From assembly GCA_004151065.3 (NCBI GenBank), contig NWUY0300016622.1, forward strand, positions 69,059 through 89,648: DNA of 20,590 nucleotides, written 5' to 3'. The position numbers and the translations under genes are program-made. The notes below the pieces were generated by a model. The model ran no database searches. It had not been told where the DNA came from and worked only from the letters and a program-made list of their open reading frames with translations. How positions within the stretch are numbered: position 1 is the first letter of the stretch; every line of letters begins with the position of its first letter. This document shows, piece by piece, positions 1 through 6,390 of the stretch. Source of the DNA: Larix sibirica. Its lineage: Eukaryota; Streptophyta; Pinopsida; Pinales; Pinaceae.

Positions 1-81
1 ATGGCATTTCATATATTGGAAGTAGCACAAACATACATGTTTCATAAATTTTGCATCTAGTTTGGTATTCTACATGTTTTT

Positions 82-85
<4 letters not shown>
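1..85. other. Left unique flank
   Basis: This AT-rich sequence belongs to the 1-450 stretch that is not present in the second 10-kb copy. I see no coding signal, RNA gene or mobile-element end in it. Confidence 0.5.

Positions 86-128
<43 letters not shown>
86..128. repeat. (AT)n microsatellite
   Basis: About 43 bases of uninterrupted alternating A and T (roughly 21 dinucleotides), ending just before AAACGCTCCC. Any translation through it (alternating Tyr and Ile on the minus strand) is an artefact. Because it lies outside the duplicated 10 kb, it occurs only once here. Confidence 0.97.
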
Positions 129-130
<2 letters not shown>

Positions 131-131
<1 letters not shown>

Positions 132-206
132 GCTCCCGAGACGCTTTGCTACCGACCATTTTTTGAAAAATGCGCACCTGCGCTCCCGGTTCCCGCTCCC
201 GCTCCC
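131..206. repeat. CGCTCCC-rich patch
   Basis: The heptamer CGCTCCC occurs at 131-137, 181-187, 194-200 and 200-206, the last two overlapping by one base. This is a GC-rich patch between the (AT)n tract and the start of the LINE remnant. The reverse strand reads GGGAGCG. It may be a degenerate minisatellite or the edge of another repeat. No coding function is apparent. Confidence 0.6.
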
Positions 207-235
207 ACGCTCTAGCAACCTTGCTTTGGGAATAG

Positions 236-1235
236 GTGAAGCAAACTTGGCCTGTATGTCAGGAAATTTTCTTATGCTCAAAGGGTTTCTTCATAGTCCT
301 TTTTCCTAAGGACGATGACTGCCAGAAAGTCTTAGAACAAGGCCCGTGGTTTTGGGGACGATCAGGACTTTCCATCCAAAAATGGTTTCCGGAATTCAAT
401 CCTGTGACCATGACGCCTATGCCCACACCAGTATGGGTAAGGCTTCCAAATATTCCCTTACATTTTTGGACTCAGCAATTTTTGGCCTTCATCGGCAACT
501 CCCTATGTCGTTTTATCAGGCTTGATTGTGACAGGATCACGAAAGGTTTGATGACCTGTGCTCGTATATGTGTTGAACTTGATCTTAGCTGTGGGCTGCC
601 AGACAAGCTCCTCATCAATTGGACAGAGGATGAGCCTTATACACAACTTATTGATTATGAAAATACTGCTTTTCATTGCAGATCCTGTCAACAAACTGGG
701 CACCTTTGGGATACTTGTCCTACCTTCCCAGCTCACACTCCCAGTTCCAAGAAGAGGGCAAAGGAATGGCAAGAGGGGAAGAGCCGCAAAAGTAACACAA
801 ACTCGCAGCCTGATCGTAGGCAACCACAACATGAGACTTCAGATAAAGTGCTACCCTCTTCCTCTCAAAGCACACTACAGCCACAAAGAAGCCTTCTTCA
901 GCTCCATCGCAGTCAACAGTGGACCCCAATCAGCCTCCTGCCATGGCAGAAAAGCCTCACTCTCAAAATCCCCCTATCATCGAAGAAGACAGTGAAATGG
1001 CAATGATCCCACATCGATTCCAGGTGGTCAAAAGCACCCCCATGAATCAGACAACTCAGATAGCGACAAGGAAGCAAGCATTGCAGCAATCACTGCTCCT
1101 GATCTTCGAATTTCAGGTCCTTCTTCTGAACAGTTATACATAACTTCAAAGAAATCTACTCCTGCTAACTCCGGAGGTTGGATTGATGTCCGCGAGAAAA
1201 AAGGAAAGAAGGATCGGCTCCAGTCAACCCAATGA
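236..1235 (+). pseudogene. LINE ORF1 protein remnant (DUF4283-like region + CCHC zinc knuckle), frameshifted
   Basis: ORF1 proteins of plant L1-type LINEs are nucleic-acid-binding chaperones acting with the element RNA. The main frame (236 to about 850) shows the second half of a DUF4283-like region: GFFIVLFPKDDD, VLEQGPWFWG, then PVWVRLPNIPLHFW at residues 65-78. A zinc knuckle follows, C-x2-C-x4-H-x4-C (C148, C151, H156, C161; codons 677-718). The basic, Ser/Pro-rich tail seems to continue in two other frames: 847 to about 1035 (PNQPPAMAEKPHSQ, then an acidic EEDSEM), then about 1038-1235 (ESDNSDSDKEA ... GGWIDVREKKGKKDR, stop TGA 1233-1235). That implies two small indels, one near 850-900 and one near 1020-1040. 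No ATG start is present: a TAG lies directly upstream at 233-235 and the N-terminus is missing. It is a non-functional remnant. Confidence 0.8.
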
Positions 1236-1443
1236 TCTGGACTCCCTCTTTGTGTCTTAGTTTGTATAGCCTCGCTTGTGTAGCTGTTGATGATCCTTTC
1301 CATCATAAGCTCTACAGGTGGTTTTGTTGCTTATGCTGGCCCTGCTTTTTCAGGGGGCTAGCAGCTATTCCTTGTATCTTTTTGTACGATATTTTTCCTA
1401 GTTGAATATAAGGTCCCATCTTACTCACCAAAAAAAAAAAAAA
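1236..1443 (+). other. LINE 3' UTR and poly(A) tail
   Basis: This non-coding stretch runs from the ORF1 stop to 14 consecutive A residues at 1430-1443. It contains an imperfect GC-rich hairpin around 1336-1366 (GCTGGCCCTG against CAGGGGGCTAGCAGC). It then reads TTTTTGTACGATATTTTTCC and GAATATAAGG before the tail, typical of plant LINE 3' ends. The tail length is identical in both 10-kb copies. Confidence 0.65.
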
Positions 1444-1572
1444 TTATCACAAGTTGAAACGCCAATCCTACACTTGCTTATTTGTGACAGAAAGTGGAGA
1501 TAAAGGTAAGGCCCCTTTGCCTATATCAAATAATGACTAGATCTTTGCAATGAAGAATAGCAGTCTCCATTT

Positions 1573-1880
1573 TTTGGCTTGACGCAACGATACCAGTTGT
1601 CTGCTGGAGCATACACCTCATACCTAAGCCAACCAATAGTATATGAATCAGTTATAAGCAATGCTATAGCCAGCCCTCGGGTGATTCTGTGCAAACTCTG
1701 GAAGATGCTCAAAGGCATTATGGAAGTACTGGAGGATGCTCTTATCAATCTACTTTCCATGAAGATTTTGAAAGAATTCTTGTTCTCTGGTTATTGGTCA
1801 TCAATGTAACCTGCATCAGATGAAGACATAGCATATGGAGTCCTTTTTTATTACTATCTAAGATTCTATATATCAATATA
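1573..1880 (+). pseudogene. Ser/Gln/Tyr-rich coding remnant, frameshifted, family uncertain
   Basis: Two frames carry protein-like text that would join across a small indel. Frame 1 (1573 to about 1665) gives SPFFGLTQRYQLSAGAYTSY followed by LSQPIVYESVISN. Frame 0 (about 1659-1790) gives CYSQPSGDSVQTLEDAQRHY followed by GSTGGCSYQSTFHEDFERIL. A return to frame 1 near 1800 gives PASDEDIAYG after a stop. Further on, 1982-2032 reads KWPKRTAYHSGHLQTILRAS after an acceptor-like TTTGTTTCAG. The composition, and the G-x-L-x-x-x-L-x-A block, faintly recall the N-terminal half of PAT1-branch GRAS regulators. That is only a guess. No intact gene is present. Confidence 0.3.
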
Positions 1881-2360
1881 TTTTATGCCAGTATTGTTAA
1901 AATTGGTAAACCGTAATAATGGATACCATCCATAGGGACTATAATAGAGTATTGGACCTGCTATTAATGCTGTTTGTTTCAGAAATGGCCCAAAAGAACT
2001 GCTTATCATAGTGGTCATCTTCAAACTATCTTGAGGGCAAGTCAAGGACTCTGTTAGACAGGATGGAATATTCTAAGAATATTATTTTGCATTATTTTAA
2101 TATCATGTTTAGGAGAGAGAAAAGGGCATGAGCTAGATTTGAAATCGCTTATACATAAAAGCTCACTTTTGGATGTAAGCCTTCTGCACTAGACTCATTA
2201 TCTCATGTTGAGCTATGAGCATTTCTGGTGCGTCTTTTAATTTAATGTAACGGAAATAGCTCTTTATGCTCTAAACTTCGATGGATGTTCTTATCGATGA
2301 TTTACTTTTCTTTCTGTATGAATTCATGGATGTGATGGGCATGTTGTTATTCCCTTTTGA
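1881..2360. other. Gene-poor stretch
   Basis: Apart from the short possible coding trace at 1982-2032 described with the preceding entry, I see no convincing gene, RNA or repeat here. The sequence is moderately AT-rich, with an open but unremarkable short frame at about 2282-2412. Confidence 0.4.
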
Positions 2361-2492
2361 ATATCAGATGTTATGCCAGTTACTTGCTTTCGTGGTTATT
2401 TACGGGAAGATGTGAATATCGAGGTTGGTTATATGCTTGCTTCACGGTTTGTTTTTTGTCATGAAACTGCAAGGTTGCAAGTACTCCTTTAA
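2361..2492 (+). other. Possible exon, unrecognised protein
   Basis: One frame is open from 2361 to the TAA at 2490-2492 and reads like real protein: DVMPVTCFRGYLREDVNIEV, then GYMLASRFVFCHETARLQ. An acceptor-like CCCTTTTGAATATCAG precedes it at 2352-2367. A possible donor, CGAG/GTTGGT, sits near 2421. If that donor were used, the exon would join in phase to the next candidate at 2577. I do not recognise the protein and cannot exclude chance. Confidence 0.25.
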
Positions 2493-2576
2493 GTAGAAAC
2501 ACGTTGCCCATTTGGAAATTATAATCTGTTAATTACCCAAAATATGTTTCAATCTGAACTTTGCATTCGTTTTCAG

Positions 2577-2672
2577 GCATGGCCCCAGTGTGTAGCCCTG
2601 GGGTTGAAGCTGGATTGTTGTATGGGGAGTACAAGAGTTCAAATTTCAAGACGTGAATTGTTGCTTAACAGA
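2577..2672 (+). other. Possible terminal exon, strand and frame ambiguous
   Basis: A good polypyrimidine and acceptor signal (TTGCATTCGTTTTCAG, ending 2576) precedes this stretch. Two plus frames look protein-like. One is GCA TGG CCC..., giving AWPQCVALGLKLDCCMGSTR and ending TAA at about 2670-2672; it is in phase with the possible exon upstream. The other runs from ATG 2579 (MAPVCSPGVEAGLLYGEYKS) to TGA 2654-2656. The minus strand is also open (LLYSPYNNPASTPGLHTGAM). At most one can be real. Confidence 0.25.
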
Positions 2673-2857
2673 TAACTTCCGAAGGGCAATGAAAGAAGCA
2701 AATTAAAAGAAAAAATATATATAAATAAAATCAGCACCGCTTCAAGGCTTCGAAATAAATTAAGCAAGGCTCAAAGCAAGCTAAGCCAGCTTACATATTA
2801 GAACCCTCTCCAAATAAACCAGATGTGCATCTTAGAAAATCATTTTTCACTTGAACC

Positions 2858-2870
2858 AAACCCTAAACCC
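2858..2870 (+). promoter_or_regulatory. Telo-box-like motif (AAACCCTAAACCC)
   Basis: AAACCCTAA matches the plant telo-box found in promoters and first introns of translation-related and other highly expressed genes. Here it is almost two telomere-type units (CCCTAAA). It lies in the GC-richer 2.8-3.4 kb patch, close to possible starts on either strand. It may equally be a chance match or a short interstitial telomere-like repeat. Confidence 0.3.
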
Positions 2871-3013
2871 AAAACCACATTACCAACATTTGAACAACAT
2901 GTTTCTATGGGTTGTAGATAATCCATTTCCTAGAGTCAGAGACTAAGCAGTTTCAGCACGACAGCAGGACTTCAATTCTCATGGGGAACGGAAAAAAAAG
3001 CGTACAGGCTTAC

Positions 3014-3041
3014 CTCGCTTGGGAATGACGGGGGTTTTCAT
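3014..3041 (-). other. Possible first coding exon on minus strand
   Basis: On the minus strand an ATG at 3041-3039 opens MKTPVIPKR and runs into a textbook plant donor, CGAG/GTAAGCCTG, at 3014/3013. The exon would be 28 nt. The acceptor-like CCAG before CTTCAACCCC on the minus strand near 2615 would keep phase. I cannot trace a complete gene. Confidence 0.22.
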
Positions 3042-3164
3042 GGAATTTCTGAAATTCTAGGGAAACCACAAAATTACAGTCTTGCTGAGGTAATTAAACA
3101 CAGTCGGGCGATCTATCATCGGTTCTCTTCTGCCTGTGGTGCGAAAATAAAATTCTAAGCGGCT

Positions 3165-3305
3165 ATGAAATTTATCTCTGCAATCATTATTAAGGTGAAT
3201 CTGCACGAACCCCGAGTTAAAAATAGCTGGGATGAACTCAATGAGAAATGGGATACGTACGCAAATGAAGTCGGCTTCGATGAAGCCTTCATACGGTCAG
3301 ATTAA
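3165..3305 (+). CDS. Small ORF of 46 residues, unrecognised
   Basis: ATG 3165 to TAA 3303-3305. The product begins MKFISAIIIKVNLHEPRVKN and continues SWDELNEKWDTYANEVGFDE. The charged, Trp-containing composition is more protein-like than most short ORFs in this AT-rich window. The opposite strand carries a 45-residue ORF over nearly the same bases (ATG 3292-3290, stop 3157-3155) beginning MKASSKPTSFAYVSHFSLSS, which resembles a Ser-rich transit peptide. Only one, or neither, is likely to be translated. This may be part of an exon. Confidence 0.25.
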   Translation: MKFISAIIIKVNLHEPRVKNSWDELNEKWDTYANEVGFDEAFIRSD

Positions 3306-3335
3306 CGAGCAATGGACTTGTGATCGTGATTACAA

Positions 3336-3349
3336 GTTCGAATTCGAAC
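3336..3349. other. Perfect 14-bp palindrome
   Basis: GTTCGAATTCGAAC is its own reverse complement. It lies 30 bases after the small ORF, in the GC-richer patch. It could be a binding site for a dimeric factor, or chance. Confidence 0.3.
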
Positions 3350-4196
3350 AAAACCCACCTTGGTAAAGAACGTGTCACTTAGTAATAAGATGGAGAGACC
3401 ATGGGATAAGGGGGTTACTTGTACCATTTTTATTTTCGACCTTATTTTGAAAATCATAAATTTGCAATTTCATGTTTCATAAATTGCAATATGTTTGTAG
3501 AAAGGGTTTTTTTTTATGAACTGTGACCGGATCTTTATGTATGGGGATGGGTATATAAGTCCATTCATGAAATAGATATCAGCATATATATGATCATAAG
3601 TTTTGTTTAGGCTTATACTTTTTTTTACTATTTGATTCACTAATATGAATATCAATAGTATGGTTTTTTTTTGCTAAAAAAGAGGGGTTTTGAACTATGC
3701 TTTATAAATTGCAATATGTTTGTATAAATGGGTTTTAAACTAAGTTAAATGGTTAAAATCACACTTTAAATAACAAATTTCGTGATTAGAGCAATTTCAG
3801 TGTTGTTGAATTACGAAGAATGTCATTAGAAACGGGGCAATATGACTGCCCCTTATACTATGTGTGCTCAAAGGTTGAATGTAGGTGCATTGAAAGTTAG
3901 TTGTGTGTTTTTATCTTCGTATTTGTGTATAGTGTTGAAATTTAATAGCTAAATTGTTAGTCTCAAAACAAGATAGGAAATTTAGCACATTCTATTAAGG
4001 GTTGTTTTTTAAAGTATAGCATCTTTTGAGTGGTCATGTATATCAAAGTGGATGATGGCTCAATATTCTTTCTTTTAATAAGAAATTACTCAAAAATCGA
4101 AAGATCAAGAACAAGTAGTTTGTTATATAAGGTTGACCATATTTTGGATGTAATTAATGCAAATGGAATGGAATTAGTAATGTAAAGTTTCAATAT
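3350..4196. other. AT-rich intergenic stretch with a degenerate direct repeat
   Basis: No gene is recognised. ATAAATTGCAATATGTTTGT occurs at about 3479 and again at about 3703, each followed by a GGGTTTT-rich block, so a segment of roughly 225 bases was duplicated and has diverged. Short T runs and short ORFs on both strands look like chance. Confidence 0.45.
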
Positions 4197-4233
4197 AGAG
4201 AATTTGGCAACACAACCTTTCCAATAAATCACA

Positions 4234-4245
4234 TTATGGTATTTC
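4234..4245. repeat. Left target-site duplication candidate
   Basis: TTATGGTATTTC lies immediately left of the array-bearing insertion. TTATGGTAATTTC (one extra A) lies at its right edge, 6338-6350. A paralogous uninterrupted target is at about 6554-6620. Together these suggest a 12-13 bp duplication made at integration. Confidence 0.55.
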
Positions 4246-4289
4246 AGGAGTGTCTGTATTAGATTTTATAGTCAACGTTTTGAACCTTC
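4241..4289 (-). repeat. Inverted unit head (left arm)
   Basis: The reverse complement reads GAAGGTTCAAAACGTTGACT and continues to CACTCCTGAAAT. It matches the start of the tandem units. By eye it agrees with 6248-6296 (head of the last unit) at 45 of 49 positions, and with the adjacent 4313-4361 at 42 of 49. The first five bases belong to the flank, so the match is slightly overextended. With 4313-4361 it can form a hairpin around a 23-base spacer. Confidence 0.8.
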
Positions 4290-4314
4290 TGGTCCTTATG
4301 ATGAACTTGGATGA

Positions 4315-4597
4315 AGGTTCAAAACATCAACTATAATATCTAATGCAGACTCTCTTGAAATCTCAATGGACAACCCAATGAACCTCAAAACTCTCAAACA
4401 ATCGATCTTTGGAAGGGAAACACATGAGGTTATTCGTTGTCTTGAAGGATTATGGATTATGTGTAAAGATCAAAAAGAAGAAGGCTAACCTTGCTTTTCT
4501 AAAATGTTATAGGGACAACAACCTTTTACTACTTATTGATCGGTGCCATCCTTCTCCTATTTCGACTTCTTATGGTCTTGATGATGAACCTAATTGA
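4315..4597 (+). repeat. Array unit 1 (283 bp)
   Basis: The frame is open from 4315 until a 7-base tandem duplication (GGATTAT twice, about 4447-4460) shifts it. The second half is back in the shared frame and ends with TGA 4595-4597. The 7-base excess over 276 is fully explained by this duplication. Confidence 0.85.
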
Positions 4598-4873
4598 AGG
4601 TTTGAAACATCGACTATAAAATCAAATCCAAACACTCCCAAAATCTGAATGGACAACCCAATGAACCATGGAAGTCTCAAACAATTGATCTTTGAAAGGG
4701 AAACCCGTGAGGTTGTTCACTAGCTTGAAGGATTACACATAAAGATTGAAAACAAGAAGGCCAACCTCACCTTTCTTAAACATTTCAGGGACAACAAACT
4801 TTTACTAGTTATTTATCTATGGAAACCTTATCCTATTTCGACTTCTGCTGGGCCTAATGATGAACTTGACCAA
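4598..4873 (+). repeat. Array unit 2, two internal stops, no boundary stop
   Basis: Exactly 276 bp. Stops in the shared frame are TGA 4646-4648 and TAG 4721-4723. It is the only unit whose last codon is CAA (4871-4873) rather than a stop, so the frame runs into unit 3. The open stretch is 4724-5149, 141 codons. Confidence 0.85.
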
Positions 4874-5149
4874 AGGTTCGAAATGTCAACTATAAAATCT
4901 AATGCAGACAGTCTTGAAATCTCAATGGACAACCCAATGAATCGTAGAAATTTCAAACAATTGATTTTTGAAAGGGAAACACATAAGGTTGTTCATTGTC
5001 TTCAAGGATTATGCATAAAGATCGAAAAGAAGAAGGTTGACCTCATTTTTTGGAAATGTTGCAGGGATAACAACCTTTTACTACTTATTGATCTGTCACA
5101 TCCTTATCCTATTTTGACTTCTTCTAGTCTTGATGATGAACCCGACTGA
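4874..5149 (+). repeat. Array unit 3, intact frame
   Basis: The only full unit without an internal stop or frameshift: 91 sense codons and TGA at 5147-5149. Counting from the first internal ATG (4883) gives 88 residues. It contains FERETHKVVHCLQGLCIKIE and LLLLIDLSHPYPILTSSSLD. It is the best single sequence for homology searches. Confidence 0.85.
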
Positions 5150-5423
5150 AGGTTCAAAACATGGACTATAAAATCTAATGCGGACACTCTTGAAACCAAT
5201 AGACAGCCCAATGAACCACATAAGTCTCAAACAATTGATCTCTGAAAGGGAAACACACGAGGTTGTTCCTTGCCTTGAAGGATTGCACATAAAGATCAAA
5301 AATAAGAAAGTTGACATCGCTTTTCTAAAACGTTGCAGGGACAACAACCTATTACCACTTATTGATTTGTGGAAACCTTCTCCTATTTCAACTTCTTATG
5401 ATCTAGATGATGAATCTAACTAA
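5150..5423 (+). repeat. Array unit 4 (274 bp, 2-base deletion)
   Basis: A 2-base deletion near 5190-5205, where GAAATCTCAATGGACA of the other units reads GAAACCAATAGACA, breaks the frame early. The remainder is open to TAA 5421-5423, with ERETHEVVPCLEGLHIKIKN and FLKRCRDNNLLPLIDLW. Confidence 0.85.
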
Positions 5424-5699
5424 AGTTTCAAAATGTTGACTATAAAATCTATTGCAAACACTCCTAAAATCTCAATGGATAGCCCAATGAACCACAAAAG
5501 TCTCAAATAATTGATCTATGAAAGGGAAACACATGAGGGTATTCGTGGTCTTGAAGGATTGCATGTAAAGATCAAAAAGAAGAATCCTAACCTCACTTTT
5601 CTGAAACATTGCAAGGACAAAAACCTTTTACTAGTTATTGACCCATGGCAGCCTCCTCCTATTTTGACTTCTTATGGTCCTGATGATGGACCCAACTAA
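5424..5699 (+). repeat. Array unit 5, one internal stop
   Basis: 276 bp. The frame holds throughout except for TAA at 5508-5510, where the other units have CAA (Gln): a single C-to-T change. It ends with TAA 5697-5699. Confidence 0.85.
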
Positions 5700-5975
5700 A
5701 GGTTCGAAACATTAACTATAAAATATAATGCAAACACTCTTGAAATCTCAATGAACAACCTAATGAACTGCATAAGTTTAAAACAATTTATCTATGAAAG
5801 GGAAACACATGAGGCTATTCATTGTCTTGAAAAATTGTTCATAAAGGTCGAAAAAAATAAGGTTGACCTCATTGTTCTAAAATGATACAGTGACACTGAC
5901 CTTTTACTACTTATCGATCTGTGGCAGCCTTCTCCTATTTCGATTTCTTCCGGTCTTAATGATGAACCTAACTGA
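5700..5975 (+). repeat. Array unit 6, one internal stop
   Basis: 276 bp. TGA at 5883-5885 replaces the codon before the conserved Cys in the F-L-K-x-C block. It ends with TGA 5973-5975. Confidence 0.85.
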
Positions 5976-6249
5976 AGGTTCAAATGTCAACTACAAAATC
6001 TGATGCAAACACTCCTAAAATATCAATGGACAACCCAATGAACCACAGAAGTCTCAAACAATTGACCTTTGAAAGGGAAACACTTGAGGCTAATTGTTGT
6101 ATTAAAAGATTGTGCATAAAGATCGAAAAAAAGAAGGTTGACTCGCTTTTTTGAAACGTTGTAGGGACAACAACCTATTATTACTTATTGATCTGTGGCA
6201 TCCTTCTCATATTTCAACTTCTTCTAGTCTTGATCATGAACCTAACTGA
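5976..6249 (+). repeat. Array unit 7 (274 bp, two 1-base deletions)
   Basis: One base is missing in the head (TTCAAATGTCAACT) and one at about 6140 (GTTGACTCGC where the others have GTTGACCTCGC). It ends with TGA at 6247-6249. Confidence 0.8.
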
Positions 6250-6330
6250 AGGTTCAAAATGTTGACTATAAAATCTAATGCACACACTCCTAAAATCTCA
6301 ATGGAAAACCCAATGAACCACAGAAGTCTC
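6250..6330 (+). repeat. Array unit 8, partial (first 81 bases)
   Basis: The unit stops after AGAAGTCTCAAA and runs directly into non-array DNA (TATGTTATGGTAATTTC). Its head is the closest match to the inverted arm at 4241-4289. Confidence 0.85.
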
Positions 6331-6390
6331 AAATATGTTATGGTAATTTCTCATATTCTCAAATATGTTATGGTAATTTCTCATATTCTC
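6327..6390. repeat. 30-bp tandem duplication at the array's right edge
   Basis: Positions 6331-6360 are repeated exactly at 6361-6390, and the preceding TCTC also matches. The duplicated piece contains the right target-duplication candidate, so that sequence occurs twice (6338-6350 and 6368-6380). Confidence 0.95.

Larger units (their letters stand above)
236..1443 (+). mobile_element. 5'-truncated LINE (non-LTR retrotransposon), ORF1-only, copy A
   Basis: Seen: an ORF1-type protein remnant (236-1235), then about 195 bases of non-coding sequence ending GGTCCCATCTTACTCACC and a 14-A run (1430-1443). A 3' poly(A) tail after a short 3' UTR is the expected end of a plant L1-type LINE integrated by target-primed reverse transcription. 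There is no trace of ORF2 (endonuclease and reverse transcriptase) between the ORF1 stop and the tail, so the copy is internally deleted or derives from an ORF1-only template. The left end is placed near 236, where homology to the ORF1 domain starts mid-domain; this fits the 5' truncation common in LINEs. I could not find a convincing target-site duplication, so the left boundary is approximate. Confidence 0.75.
4315..6330 (+). repeat. Tandem array, 276-bp (92-codon) unit, 7 full + 1 partial copies
   Basis: Unit starts (AGGTTC or a variant) lie at 4315, 4598, 4874, 5150, 5424, 5700, 5976 and 6250, spaced 283, 276, 276, 274, 276, 276 and 274. The basic period is 92 codons. One frame is shared by all units: after a start-proximal STIKSNAD block come MDNPMN, SLKQLIFERETHE, a basic IKIKKKK stretch, then F-L-K-x-C-x-D-N-N-L-L, LIDLW, PSPISTSYGLDDEPN and a stop. 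All units carry lesions or end in a stop, so no long polyprotein is currently encoded. I do not recognise the family. The short basic-helix block followed by L-x-F-L-x-R-C is a weak reminder of N-terminal regions in Penelope-like elements. Confidence 0.9.
4246..6337 (+). mobile_element. Insertion carrying a 276-bp coding-type tandem array, copy A
   Basis: Seen: about 2.09 kb of tandem 276-bp units, preceded by one inverted unit head and bounded by near-identical 12-13 bp sequences. Flank text left of it (GAATTTGG, TTTCCAATAAAT, 4197-4233) and right of it (GGTAATTTC, TCAAATTTGTG) is joined without interruption at 6554-6620, which looks like an empty version of the target. Inference: the array arrived as one insertion. 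An inverted 5' piece with a variable-length target duplication is typical of retrotransposition with twin priming (LINE or Penelope-like). No reverse transcriptase, endonuclease or poly(A) tail is present, so the mobilising machinery is unknown. Confidence 0.5.

Noticed and set aside
57-281. A 74-residue minus-strand ORF at the left edge
   Set aside because: Much of it is the (AT)n repeat read as alternating Tyr and Ile, followed by the CGCTCCC patch. It has no protein character.
503-832. A 109-residue minus-strand ORF and a 145-residue plus ORF (558-995) over the LINE ORF1
   Set aside because: Both are shadow frames of the ORF1 remnant, which carries the zinc knuckle and domain motifs in its own frame.
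3336-3349. Heat-shock element
   Set aside because: TTC and GAA triplets are directly adjacent. The two-base spacing of a canonical heat-shock element is missing.
3470-3655. A 61-residue minus-strand ORF rich in Ile, Tyr and Lys
   Set aside because: Its composition simply reflects AT-rich DNA, with no motif and no neighbouring signal.
5096-5347. An 83-residue minus-strand ORF across array units 3 and 4
   Set aside because: It is antisense to the array's shared plus-strand frame. Equivalent ORFs are not open in the other units.
4315-6330. CRISPR array
   Set aside because: The repeats are contiguous 276-bp units without spacers, in a plant-type sequence.
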